Of a DNA stretch of 64,000 nucleotides, positions 24,016 to 31,625 are shown one piece after another. The notes beneath the pieces are model-generated. The model saw only the letters and a program-made list of their open reading frames with translations. It made no database searches and was not told the DNA's origin. The position numbers were made by a program, and so were the translations under genes. The stretch's first letter is position 1. Each line of letters opens with the position of its first letter. This DNA is from Micromonospora coerulea (GTDB lineage Bacteria; Actinomycetota; Actinomycetes; Mycobacteriales; Micromonosporaceae). The stretch is taken from the NCBI RefSeq assembly GCF_016598485.1, contig NZ_JAEMUW010000009.1, forward strand, positions 62,001-126,000. The letters are read 5' to 3'.

Positions 24016-24543
24016 TCAGAACAGCGGTTGGAGGAGCCGGTGCGGGTGCTGGCGCAGCGCGACGCTGACCGGGTCCTGGCGCGGCTGGGCCGGGATGCCC
24101 GGCCCGGTGTGGGACTCGACGTCGCCGGGTGGCACGTCAACGTGGCCGCAGGCGGGGCAGCGGCTGGCCGGGTCGATTTCGGTGCCGCACGCGGCGTGCC
24201 GGAAGGTCCGCAGCGGCTCACCGGTGGCGAAATGCCGCTCGCCCCAGCGCATCAGCGGGTAGATCACGGACCAGAGTTCGATGCCCCGGTCGGTGAGCAG
24301 GTATTCGTCCCGGGGTGGGGAGTTCTGATAGCGGTGGCGCTGCAGGATGCCCGCCTCGACGAGGGTGGCGAGCCGGTCGGCGAGCACGGCCCGGGGGATG
24401 TCCAGGTGGGCGAGGAAGTCGCCGTAGCGGCGTACGCCGTAGAAGGCGTCGCGGACGACGAGCAGCGTCCACCGCTCGCCGACCAGTTCCAGCGCCCTGG
24501 CCAGGGAGCAGTTCTGCCCCTCGTAGTTCTTCCCCAGCGCCAT
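24016..24543 (-). CDS. HxlR-family transcriptional regulator
   Basis: This 175-residue protein has the HxlR winged helix (residues 8-105): NCSLARALELVGERWTLLVVRDAFYGVRRYGDFLAHL, then IPRAVLADRLATLVEAGIL and a wing with PPRDEYLLTDRG. The C-terminal part has a possible zinc site, with Cys in RHAACGTEID and a CPAC pair, a feature of longer HxlR proteins. It is divergent from an MFS exporter, with two matching palindromes in between, so it most likely represses both genes and releases on binding a small compound. Confidence 0.9.
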   Translation of the reverse strand: MALGKNYEGQNCSLARALELVGERWTLLVVRDAFYGVRRYGDFLAHLDIPRAVLADRLATLVEAGILQRHRYQNSPPRDEYLLTDRGIELWSVIYPLMRWGERHFATGEPLRTFRHAACGTEIDPASRCPACGHVDVPPGDVESHTGPGIPAQPRQDPVSVALRQHPHRLLQPLF

Positions 24544-24565
24544 GCAGTGATCCTACACCCGGTCA

Positions 24566-24612
24566 GTTCATTCAACGAACCATCTCTGCTAGCCTCGGTT
24601 CGTTCACCGAAC
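24566..24612. promoter_or_regulatory. Paired HxlR-type operators
   Basis: Two copies of GTTC-N7-GAAC lie at 24566-24580 and 24598-24612. Each is part of a longer imperfect palindrome, roughly TCRGTTC...GAACYGA, and their centres are 32 bases apart, about three helical turns. Both sit between the divergent start codons at 24543 and 24627. Binding by the HxlR protein is inferred. Confidence 0.6.
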
Positions 24613-24626
24613 TGAGAGGCCTCCGC

Positions 24627-26057
24627 ATGTCGACACCCGCCGGCGTCACCGCACCGCCCGCCCCGGTCCCGGACGCCACCCGCTCCGGCTCCCGGGCCCT
24701 GTTCGCGGTCTGTGCCGCGACCCTGCTCGTCCTCATGAACTACACCGCACCGCTACCGGTACTGCCGCAGACCGCGCGGAGCCTCGGGGCCGGCCTCACC
24801 ACCCAGACCTGGCTGATTAACGCGATCACCCTCGGGCTCGCGGCCACCCTGCTGGTGGCGGGCAGCCTCGGCGACGATTTCGGACGTCGGCGGGTATTCC
24901 GGGCAGGGCTCGTGCTGCTCGCCGCCAGTACCCTCGGTGCCGCAGTCGCCCCCAACGCCGGCACCTTCGTCGCCGCCCGGGTGCTGCAGGGGGTGGCCAG
25001 CGCCGGGATCCTCGCCGCCGGGCTCGGCCTGCTCGGGCACGCCTTCCGCACCAACCATGGACGCTCCCACGCCACGGCCCGCTGGGCGTCGATGCTCGGC
25101 GCCGGCATCGCCCTCGGACCGGTGACCTCGGCCGCCCTGACCGCCCTCGGCAGTTGGCGCTGGTCCCACCTGATGCTCGCGGCGGTGGCCGCGGTGCTGG
25201 CGGCGCTCGCCGGCCGGCTGCTCGCCGAGTCCCGCGCCGACCGGACGGCCCGCATCGACGTTTCCGGGGTACTGACCCTCGGCGCGGGCCTGTCGCTGCT
25301 GCTCTTCGCCGTCACCGCCGGACGCACCGGCTGGCTGCGGCCCGCGGTGCTGATCCCCCTGGCGCTCGCGGGGCTGCTGCTCGCCGCCTTCGTGGCGATC
25401 GAGGCCCGCGGCCGGGCGCCGATGCTCGACCTCGCCCTGTTCCGCCGGCCGGACTTCCGGGTCGCCACCATCGGCGCGTTCTTCACCGGGCTCGCCGCGC
25501 TCGGCCCGAGCACGGTCCTGCCCACCCTGGTGCAGCGGTTGGTCGGCGTCAGCGCGCTGGGCGTCGCCGGGCTGGCCTTCCTCTGGGCGGGGGCCTCGTT
25601 CGTGGTCAGCAACCAGCTGCGCCACCACGGCACGCGCTTCGCGCCCACCCGGCAACTCGGCCTCGGATTCGCCCTGACCGCCGCCGGCTACCTGGCCATG
25701 CTCGGCTACGCCGATGCGCACTCCTGGGTCCGCACCATCCCCGGCCTGCTCATCTCCGGTGCGGGCAGCGGCCTGCTCAACGCGGCACTCGCCCGGCTCG
25801 CCATCGCCAGCGTCCCTTCAGACCGGGTCGCGATGGGGTCCGGCGCCAACAACACCGCCCGCTACGTCGGTTCCGCCCTCGGCGTCGCCGCCAGCATCAC
25901 CGTGGCCTCCAGCCTGCTGCCGGCCGGCCAGACCGGCGGCTTCTCGGCCCACGGCGCCGACCTGGTCCTGCTGCTCGGCGCCGGCGCGGCCGTGCTCGGC
26001 GGCGCGGCGGCCCTGATCCGCCGCCGGGCCACCGCACCGGCCCCGGCCGCGGGCTGA
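24627..26057 (+). CDS. MFS transporter, drug-efflux type
   Basis: This 476-residue membrane protein has about 14 predicted hydrophobic segments, beginning with LFAVCAATLLVLMNYTAPLPVLPQ. It shows the motif LVAGSLGDDFGRRRVF between helices 2 and 3 that marks the major facilitator superfamily, and the motif RVLQGVASAGILAAGLGLLG of drug:H+ antiporters. It probably exports a toxic compound. The ATG at 24627 follows GAGAGG. Its divergence from an HxlR regulator suggests substrate-induced expression. Confidence 0.9.
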   Translation: MSTPAGVTAPPAPVPDATRSGSRALFAVCAATLLVLMNYTAPLPVLPQTARSLGAGLTTQTWLINAITLGLAATLLVAGSLGDDFGRRRVFRAGLVLLAASTLGAAVAPNAGTFVAARVLQGVASAGILAAGLGLLGHAFRTNHGRSHATARWASMLGAGIALGPVTSAALTALGSWRWSHLMLAAVAAVLAALAGRLLAESRADRTARIDVSGVLTLGAGLSLLLFAVTAGRTGWLRPAVLIPLALAGLLLAAFVAIEARGRAPMLDLALFRRPDFRVATIGAFFTGLAALGPSTVLPTLVQRLVGVSALGVAGLAFLWAGASFVVSNQLRHHGTRFAPTRQLGLGFALTAAGYLAMLGYADAHSWVRTIPGLLISGAGSGLLNAALARLAIASVPSDRVAMGSGANNTARYVGSALGVAASITVASSLLPAGQTGGFSAHGADLVLLLGAGAAVLGGAAALIRRRATAPAPAAG

Positions 26058-26250
26058 TCCGAGGACCGGCCGCGGGCCGAGGCATCGGTCCGCGGCCGTA
26101 CGGGCGAGGGCAGGATCCTGTCGTCCTGGTCAGGTCCTGACTCGGCAGCATCCCACCCACGCTTCTCCACCACGCTCCCAGACGGCCCGACGGCAGGTGT
26201 GCTGGCCCCGCAAGCGGGTACGCGCTGCCGATTGGACCCGGGGAGGCGTG

Positions 26251-26700
26251 ATGGCGACCGAGGCGCCCGACTATTTCCAGCCCGAAAGCGGGCTGGTGCT
26301 CACGCACCTGCTGATCGTGCGGGACGTGGACCGTTCACGGGAGTTCTACCGACGGGTGCTGGGAGCGACGGTGGTGCGGGAACGCCAGCCCGCGATCCTG
26401 CGGTTCCACAACAGCTACCTCGTGATCAACAACGAAGGCGGTCCGACCGACGACAAGCCGGACGTGCGAGCACAGGCGCCACCGGATTCGAGCACGCTCA
26501 GCAGCGCGATGAACATCCGGGTCACCGACGTCCGGGCGGTCTATGAGCAGTGGCGGTCCCGGGGTGGGGAGTTCCTGACCGAGCCGAAGGATCACGGCGT
26601 CGAGATCCGGTGCTACCTGCGGGACCCGGACGGCTACCTGATCGAGCTCGGTCAGGCCACCGGGATCCTCGCCGAGATGGGTCGGGCCGCCTCCGCCTGA
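26251..26700 (+). CDS. VOC (glyoxalase/bleomycin-resistance) family protein
   Basis: This 149-residue protein has the paired beta-alpha-beta-beta-beta units of the vicinal-oxygen-chelate fold: LTHLLIVRDVDRSREFYRRVLGA in the first half and MNIRVTDVRAVYEQWRSRGG with CYLRDPDGYLIELGQ in the second. Metal ligands would come from His in the first unit and Glu in IELGQ. The substrate cannot be told from sequence. The start follows GGGGAGG; an in-frame GTG at 26197 is less likely. Confidence 0.88.
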   Translation: MATEAPDYFQPESGLVLTHLLIVRDVDRSREFYRRVLGATVVRERQPAILRFHNSYLVINNEGGPTDDKPDVRAQAPPDSSTLSSAMNIRVTDVRAVYEQWRSRGGEFLTEPKDHGVEIRCYLRDPDGYLIELGQATGILAEMGRAASA

Positions 26701-26820
26701 GCCTGACCAGTCAGTTGGTCAGGTGGCATTCTTCTTGGCTGCAGAATGGTGACCGTTCCCCAGGCACCGGGCACCCGCGGCCCGCCGTCGGCAAGTACTC
26801 TCCGGGCGGAGAGGAACGCG

Positions 26821-28041
26821 ATGATCAGTCGTCGAAAGTTGATCGCCACCGGTCTGGGCGTCACGGCCGGTGTGGTGACCGCAGGTTGCAGCCAGGGGCC
26901 TTCGTCCCAGGCCGCGTGGTCGCAGCCTGGTCTGGCTGCGGCAAGCGCGCCCCCGGCTGAGGTGCGGGTTACCGTCACACCGGCTGCCCACGCCAAGAAA
27001 GTGTCGCCGCTCGAGCAGGTCGTCGTGGCGGTCGAGGGCGGCGCGCTCAAGGACGTTTCGGTGGCCGCAGGCAGCAAGACCGTCGCCGGCGAGCTGGACG
27101 GCGACGGCCTGACGTGGCGCTCGACCGGCAAGCTGGCCTACGGCAAGTCCTACACCGTCACGGTGTCGGCGGCCGACTCCGCCGGCGCGCTGAGCCAGCA
27201 CACGAGCAGCTTCAGCACCATTGAGCCGTCCGGGGTCGCTACCGTCACGTTCCAGGCCAACGCGCTGACCGCGCTCCGTGACGGTGGCACGTACGGGGTC
27301 GGCCTGCCGGTCATGGTGAACTTCAGCAAGCCGGTCAAGAACCGGGCCGAGGCCGAGAAGACGATGCTGGTGGAGACCACGCCGGCCGTCGAGGGACGGT
27401 GGCGCTGGATCGACAGCCGGAACGCGCACTGGCGGCCGGCGAAGTACTGGACTCCGGGCACGAAGATCTCGGTGAAGGTCAACCTCTTCGGCCAGAACCT
27501 CGGCAAGGGCGTCTACGGTGGCGCCAACGCCAGCACGAACTTCACCATCGGCCCGTCCCGCATCGCCATCGCCGACGCCAGCACCCACCGGATGAAGGTC
27601 TACATCGACGGCAGGATGGTGCGGGACATCCCGGTCAGCATGGGCAAGGGCGGCACCGTCGTAGGCGCGAACGGGGAGGTCGTCAGCTACTGGACGGCCT
27701 CCGGCCCGCACGTGGTGATGACCCGGGAGCCCTCGCACCGGATGACCTCCTCCAGCTATGGGGTCACCGACCCCAAGGACCCCAACTACTACGACGAGGT
27801 CATCAAGCTCTGTCTGCGGATCTCGTACACCGGCGAGTTCGTGCACCTGGCTGACTGGAACATCGGCGCGCACGGCAGGGAGAACACCTCGCACGGCTGC
27901 ATCAACGTCGGACCGGACCATGCCCGATGGTTGTACGAGACGTTCCGACTCGGTGACGTGGTCGATGTGCGCAACACTCCGCGACGGATGGCGCTCACCG
28001 ACGGGGTGGGCGACTGGACCGTACCGTGGGACAAGTGGTGA
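26821..28041 (+). CDS. L,D-transpeptidase lipoprotein (Ig-like and YkuD domains)
   Basis: This 406-residue exported enzyme forms 3-3 crosslinks in peptidoglycan. It has a lipoprotein signal with lipobox VTAGC at about residue 22, two immunoglobulin-like domains (about 45-250) as in mycobacterial Ldt proteins, and a YkuD catalytic domain from about 255. The active site is SHGCINVGPDHARWLYE, with the nucleophilic Cys in the conserved SHGC motif and an upstream His in FVHLADWNIG. The ATG at 26821 has AGAGGAA upstream. Activity in the cell envelope is expected; the gene stands alone. Confidence 0.93.
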   Translation: MISRRKLIATGLGVTAGVVTAGCSQGPSSQAAWSQPGLAAASAPPAEVRVTVTPAAHAKKVSPLEQVVVAVEGGALKDVSVAAGSKTVAGELDGDGLTWRSTGKLAYGKSYTVTVSAADSAGALSQHTSSFSTIEPSGVATVTFQANALTALRDGGTYGVGLPVMVNFSKPVKNRAEAEKTMLVETTPAVEGRWRWIDSRNAHWRPAKYWTPGTKISVKVNLFGQNLGKGVYGGANASTNFTIGPSRIAIADASTHRMKVYIDGRMVRDIPVSMGKGGTVVGANGEVVSYWTASGPHVVMTREPSHRMTSSSYGVTDPKDPNYYDEVIKLCLRISYTGEFVHLADWNIGAHGRENTSHGCINVGPDHARWLYETFRLGDVVDVRNTPRRMALTDGVGDWTVPWDKW

Positions 28042-28124
28042 GCACTGGCACCACGCTGCGGCCAGTGAGCTGACGACCCGCGGCCTCAGGCGGGCGAGGA
28101 CTTGGCTGTCGGTAGGCCCGGCGC

Positions 28125-28194
28125 TGCGACCTGCTGATGCCTCGTGGCCGGCGCCTGCTCCGCGCCCACCACGACGGCCCCTGCCGGCCGTTAC
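28125..28194 (+). pseudogene. Remnant of the Cys/His small-protein gene
   Basis: Translation reads CDLLMPRGRRLLRAHHDGPC, colinear with the C-terminal part of the proteins at 15435 and 22695. The second cysteine is lost (Leu at that position), there is no upstream part, and the frame runs into the end of the TfoX gene on the other strand. It is a decayed fragment. Confidence 0.6.
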
Positions 28195-28538
28195 TACTTC
28201 TTCTTGTGTTTGGGAGGCAGCGTGGCGACGTACGCCTGAGCCTTGTTGACCCACCCGGCCGCCTGCTCGGTGGTGAACGACGGGGGCAGCGACAGGTATC
28301 CACCCATCGGTCGCTCGGCCGGGCCGAAGGGTCCCGCCCCCTCGATCGTCGCCAGCTCGGCCAGATCGTCGGCGGCGAGCTTCACGCCGACCGACGAGCC
28401 GAACAGCCCGGCGAACATGTTGCCGTTCACAAACGCGCCCAGGTTGCCGAACATCGGCTTGACCTCGACCCCTGGGGCGTCGGATACGACGGACCGGAAG
28501 AACTGCTTGTCAGCGTCGGTGGGCTTGGGCATCTGCAT
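28194..28538 (-). CDS. TfoX/Sxy N-terminal domain protein
   Basis: This 114-residue protein matches the TfoX N-terminal domain: VKPMFGNLGAFVNGNMFAGLFG, then VGVKLAADD, then GYLSLPPSF with a Lys-rich end. In Haemophilus relatives this domain regulates competence, but in actinomycetes stand-alone copies are of unknown function. It follows the SRPBCC gene by 12 bases on the same strand, so it is likely the third gene of the ArsR operon. Confidence 0.9.
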   Translation of the reverse strand: MQMPKPTDADKQFFRSVVSDAPGVEVKPMFGNLGAFVNGNMFAGLFGSSVGVKLAADDLAELATIEGAGPFGPAERPMGGYLSLPPSFTTEQAAGWVNKAQAYVATLPPKHKKK

Positions 28539-28550
28539 CGTCGGATCCTG

Positions 28551-29525
28551 TCATCCGGCCACGGGCCGACGGCCCGTGAAAGCGGCCAGCCGCTCCATCG
28601 GGTCGGCACCCGCGGCCGGGGTGACCTCGTCGCTGAACGAGGAACCGCGGGCACCGGGGACGAGCTGCTCGGCGAGCTTGTGGACGTAGGCCACGACCTC
28701 GTCACTGACGACCAGGGGCGTGCCGCTGCCCTGGGCCATGTCCCAGGCGTGCAACAGGAATTCCACCGGCATGATGCCCGCCGCGAAACTGGCCGGCATC
28801 TCGCCGCCGCCGGGGGCGGGGACGGTGCCGTCGAGGCCGCGGGCGCGCCATCCCTCGATGACCTGCGCCGCCATGGTGGCCACCCGGTTCTCCAGCGAAC
28901 CCGTCTCGGGGTTCACGACCTTCACGCCGGCCATCGAGCCGAAGGCGATCATGGAGCCGAACAGGTGCTCGGCGAGGTCGTGGCAGGTGAAGTCCGCGCA
29001 GGGGGTCTGCTTGGCGCGGTCCTCGGAGGTCAGCTGGCGCAGGACCGTCTGGAGTGCGGCCAGCGTGGCGTCGGCGGCGGACAGCTCGTCGAGGCGCTCG
29101 GGAGCGGCGGACCACTCGTCGGGGCCGGCGTCCCCGGCGACGGCGGCCTTCTCGAGACGGCCGAGGTAGTGGTTCCAGCCCTCGGCGTGCATCGCCGCCT
29201 GCTCGTCGGTCAGCCCCTCGTGGGTGAGGGTGACCCGGGTGCCGTCGGCGACCGGCTCGACCGTGATCGAGACGGTCGAGGCGTCGGGGGTGAGGTCCGG
29301 GTGGCCTTCCCAACCCCAGCCGAACACGACATGCTTGCCGGGCTCGATCTCCCGGAACGTGCCGGCCGCCACATGGCCGGGGGTGATGGTCCAGCGGTAG
29401 TCACCGCCCACCCGGAGGTCGACGCGGGCCGACACGGTCTGCCAGCGCCGCAGCCGCTCCGGCTCGGTGATGAGAGCGAATGCCTCGTCGATGTCGACGG
29501 GAAGAACGACGGTCTTGGTGAACAT
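28551..29525 (-). CDS. SRPBCC (AHSA1) - TIGR03086 fusion protein
   Basis: This 324-residue protein joins two domains that usually occur separately. Residues 1-140 are an AHSA1-type SRPBCC ligand-binding fold (IDEAFALITEPERLRRWQ, then GKHVVFGWGWEGHPD, then VTLTHEGLTDEQAAMHAEGW). Residues about 150-324 match TIGR03086, related to the mycothiol-dependent maleylpyruvate isomerase fold (TPCADFTCHDLAEHLFGSMIAFG, later FLLHAWDMAQGSG). The gene overlaps ArsR by one base. ArsR-SRPBCC pairs are common, with the regulator controlling the stress-linked SRPBCC protein. The fusion may bind a small thiol-linked substrate; the true reaction is unknown. Confidence 0.88.
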   Translation of the reverse strand: MFTKTVVLPVDIDEAFALITEPERLRRWQTVSARVDLRVGGDYRWTITPGHVAAGTFREIEPGKHVVFGWGWEGHPDLTPDASTVSITVEPVADGTRVTLTHEGLTDEQAAMHAEGWNHYLGRLEKAAVAGDAGPDEWSAAPERLDELSAADATLAALQTVLRQLTSEDRAKQTPCADFTCHDLAEHLFGSMIAFGSMAGVKVVNPETGSLENRVATMAAQVIEGWRARGLDGTVPAPGGGEMPASFAAGIMPVEFLLHAWDMAQGSGTPLVVSDEVVAYVHKLAEQLVPGARGSSFSDEVTPAAGADPMERLAAFTGRRPVAG

Positions 29526-29845
29526 CAGCGGTCTCTCTCAATGCGTTGAGACTTCAGGGCGTGTGCGTCGGCGACCAACAGGTCGAGTTCGGCCGTCCAG
29601 AACCGGTCGATCTCGGCCTGCAGCTGCCGGAGTCCGTCGGGAACGACCCGATAGATGCGCTCCCGGCCGACTTTTTCGGCCTCCACCAGGCCAACTTCCG
29701 CCAGCAACAACAGGTGCTGGGAGATCGCCGACCGGGTGACCGTGAACTCCGCCGCGATGCTGCTCACCGTGCGGGGTCGCGACGCGAGCAGCTGCAAGAT
29801 CCGTCGCCGGGTGGGCTCAGCAGCGGCAGACAACGCGTCGATCAC
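29525..29845 (-). CDS. ArsR-family transcriptional regulator
   Basis: This 106-residue winged-helix repressor begins IDALSAAAEPTRRRILQLLASRPRTVSSIAAEF, followed by the recognition helix TRSAISQHLLLLAEVGLV and a wing with GRERIYRV. No metal-binding ELCVCDL motif is visible, so it belongs to the non-metal ArsR group that pairs with SRPBCC proteins. I chose the GTG at 29845 because a near-ideal promoter places the transcript start on that codon (leaderless). A GTG at 29854 and an upstream ATG at 29914 are alternatives. It lies over its own probable operator. Confidence 0.88.
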   Translation of the reverse strand: MIDALSAAAEPTRRRILQLLASRPRTVSSIAAEFTVTRSAISQHLLLLAEVGLVEAEKVGRERIYRVVPDGLRQLQAEIDRFWTAELDLLVADAHALKSQRIERDR

Positions 29846-29852
29846 CAGAAAC

Positions 29853-29881
29853 ACGTTAGCGATGGCTAACGCGTTTGTCAA
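29853..29881 (-). promoter_or_regulatory. ArsR promoter with overlapping palindromic operator
   Basis: Read on the minus strand, TTGACA (29881-29876) and TAACGT (29858-29853) are separated by 17 bases. The perfect palindrome CGTTAGC-CATC-GCTAACG (29871-29854) fills the spacer and -10, so a bound repressor would block polymerase. The GTG at 29845 falls at the expected transcript start. Confidence 0.65.
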
Positions 29882-29926
29882 AATGCTCCGCCGGGCCGCC
29901 GCGTCAGCCGCCACCCGGCGCGGGCA

Positions 29927-29964
29927 GAGGGCTCTTCCCCGCTGGATCGCGGGAAAGAGCCCTC
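29927..29964 (-). terminator. Hairpin downstream of the DUF6454 gene
   Basis: GAGGGCTCTT and AAGAGCCCTC form a 10-bp stem, continued after one mismatch by CCCGC/GCGGG around a six-base loop. It starts 35 bases after the stop of the minus-strand gene at 29999 and separates it from the ArsR promoter. No T-run follows, as usual in actinomycetes. Confidence 0.6.
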
Positions 29965-29998
29965 ATGTGTGCGGCGCCGCTGGCGCCCGTGAACCGGG

Positions 29999-30943
29999 TC
30001 AGCCGAGAGGGGCTTCGTACACCAGCAGCTCAGTGCCGGCGACTTCCTCGCCGTCGTCGGGCGCGGCGAACAGCCGAAGCTTGTCGCCCGCCACCTCGAG
30101 CGCGACCGGGTTGCGCGTCACGACGTGCCCGGCCGTGGAGAACTTCGGAAACGGGATCTCGTGCAGGATCCGGTTGTCCCGCAGGTCCAGCAGTGCCAGT
30201 CCGCCCAGCTCGTAGCTTCCGCCATCCGAACGCGGCAGCCCGGTGACGCCGGAGCAGATCTGCTTACCCCAGCCGCTGTAGTCACAGTCCTGGTAGTCGA
30301 CGAGGTGGTCCGGGTTGGCCTGCTTGCTCAGTTGGTGGCCGTTCGGCGTCCAGGAGTACTCGGTGCGCGAGCCCCAGCTGACGCCATGCATCTCGCCGCT
30401 CACCCGGTCCCGGACCACGCCGCCGATGTGATCGGCGACTCGGAAAGCCTCGGTGACCTGGTAGGTCTGCGGGTCGAGCCGGTAGACGATCGCCTGGCTG
30501 TTCGGCCGATACTCCGCAACCGGTACCCACACGGACTCGCCGTCGAAGTCGATGCCGCCCGGGTGGTACACCGTGCCCTGGCCGAGCTGCACGTCCTTGA
30601 GCAGGTTGCCCTGTCGGTCCAGGACGAGCACGTGCCCGACACCCTTGCCCGGCGTGCGGTCATATCCATCGACGGGCTGCGGATAGGGCACCGGCCGCTC
30701 GATGATCTCGACCGTCGACATGAAGATCTTGTCGCCGACGAGCGCGAAGCCCTGCGGGTGGTACGTCGGAAAGCGCAGCGGGATCTTCTGCACCTGCTGC
30801 CATGCGGTCGAACGCGTGGTCTTCGCGAAGGCGACCGTGACCGCGTCGTCTCGGTGCTGCTCCGTTGCCTGGGCAGACGTGGCGACCATGGCGACCGCCG
30901 CAACGACGGACCCGGCAAGGACGGCGATATGAGCGCGTCGCAT
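29999..30943 (-). CDS. Secreted DUF6454-type protein
   Basis: This 314-residue protein has a signal peptide (MRRAHIAVLAGSVVAAVAMVATSAQA) and a beta-propeller-like body with repeated strands: YHPQGFALVGDKIFMSTVEI, GHVLVLDRQGNLLKDVQLG, YHPGGIDFDGESVWVPVAEYRP, and YQVTEAFRVADHIGGVVRD. The pattern fits the DUF6454 family, thought to be an extracellular propeller of unknown ligand. Two cysteines (DCDYSGWGKQIC) could form a disulfide. The start at 30943 begins the signal; the open frame to 31045 lacks one. Confidence 0.78.
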   Translation of the reverse strand: MRRAHIAVLAGSVVAAVAMVATSAQATEQHRDDAVTVAFAKTTRSTAWQQVQKIPLRFPTYHPQGFALVGDKIFMSTVEIIERPVPYPQPVDGYDRTPGKGVGHVLVLDRQGNLLKDVQLGQGTVYHPGGIDFDGESVWVPVAEYRPNSQAIVYRLDPQTYQVTEAFRVADHIGGVVRDRVSGEMHGVSWGSRTEYSWTPNGHQLSKQANPDHLVDYQDCDYSGWGKQICSGVTGLPRSDGGSYELGGLALLDLRDNRILHEIPFPKFSTAGHVVTRNPVALEVAGDKLRLFAAPDDGEEVAGTELLVYEAPLG

Positions 30944-31137
30944 CGGTTTCCCCTCAGTAGATGAACCGCCGCGAAGCGTGCACGACCGAGATGACCGGGC
31001 AGTGGCGCAGCGGCGGCGATCTGGTGTCCGCGAAGCCCAAGACACGGGTCAGGACGGCAGAAGCGACGGTGCCCGGGGCGAGGCCGATCGACGTGTCGGC
31101 TGACGCTTCCATCGCTGTTTGGGAGAGGATGGTGGCC

Positions 31138-31551
31138 ATGGTGTTACCCAAGCGGTTGGCGCGGTTCAATCGGGTCGTCACCAACCGCGTGACCGGTCCG
31201 CTGGCCGGGTGGCTGCCCGGCTTCGGCGTCATCATCCATCGGGGCCGCCGCTCCGGTCGCGAGTACCGGACGCCGATCAACATCTTCCGGACGTCCGACG
31301 GTTACGTCGCCGCCCTGACCTACGGGGTCACCGACTGGGCGAGAAACGTGCTGGCGGCCGGCGGCTGTGAGCTGGAGATCCGGGGCCGGCGAGCGTCCCT
31401 CACGAGTCCCCGCCTCGTGCACGACCCCACCCGCCGCGACATGCCGCCGGTCGTCCGCCAGCTCGTCGGGACGATCGGCGTGACGGACTTCATCTATCTC
31501 CGCACCGCGCCCGATGCAGACCACGGCGACGCCACCCGTCGCGATGCATAA
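31138..31551 (+). CDS. Deazaflavin-dependent nitroreductase-family protein
   Basis: This 137-residue protein resembles the Ddn/F420-dependent split-barrel oxidoreductases of actinomycetes: RFNRVVTNRVTGPLAGWLPGFGVIIHRGRRSGREYRTPINIF, then YVAALTYGVTDWARNVLAAGGCELEIRGRR, with a C-terminal PPVVRQLVGTIGVTDFIYL. Members use cofactor F420 to reduce diverse compounds. I chose the ATG at 31138; an in-frame ATG at 31129 is also possible. The first 60 residues of the longer open frame are not family-like. Confidence 0.87.
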   Translation: MVLPKRLARFNRVVTNRVTGPLAGWLPGFGVIIHRGRRSGREYRTPINIFRTSDGYVAALTYGVTDWARNVLAAGGCELEIRGRRASLTSPRLVHDPTRRDMPPVVRQLVGTIGVTDFIYLRTAPDADHGDATRRDA

Positions 31552-31625
31552 CCCGCCCCGGCGGTTCACCGGGGCGCCGCGCTGATCCACGCCCGGCCAG
31601 CTTGCCGTTAGGCCAAACTGCATGG

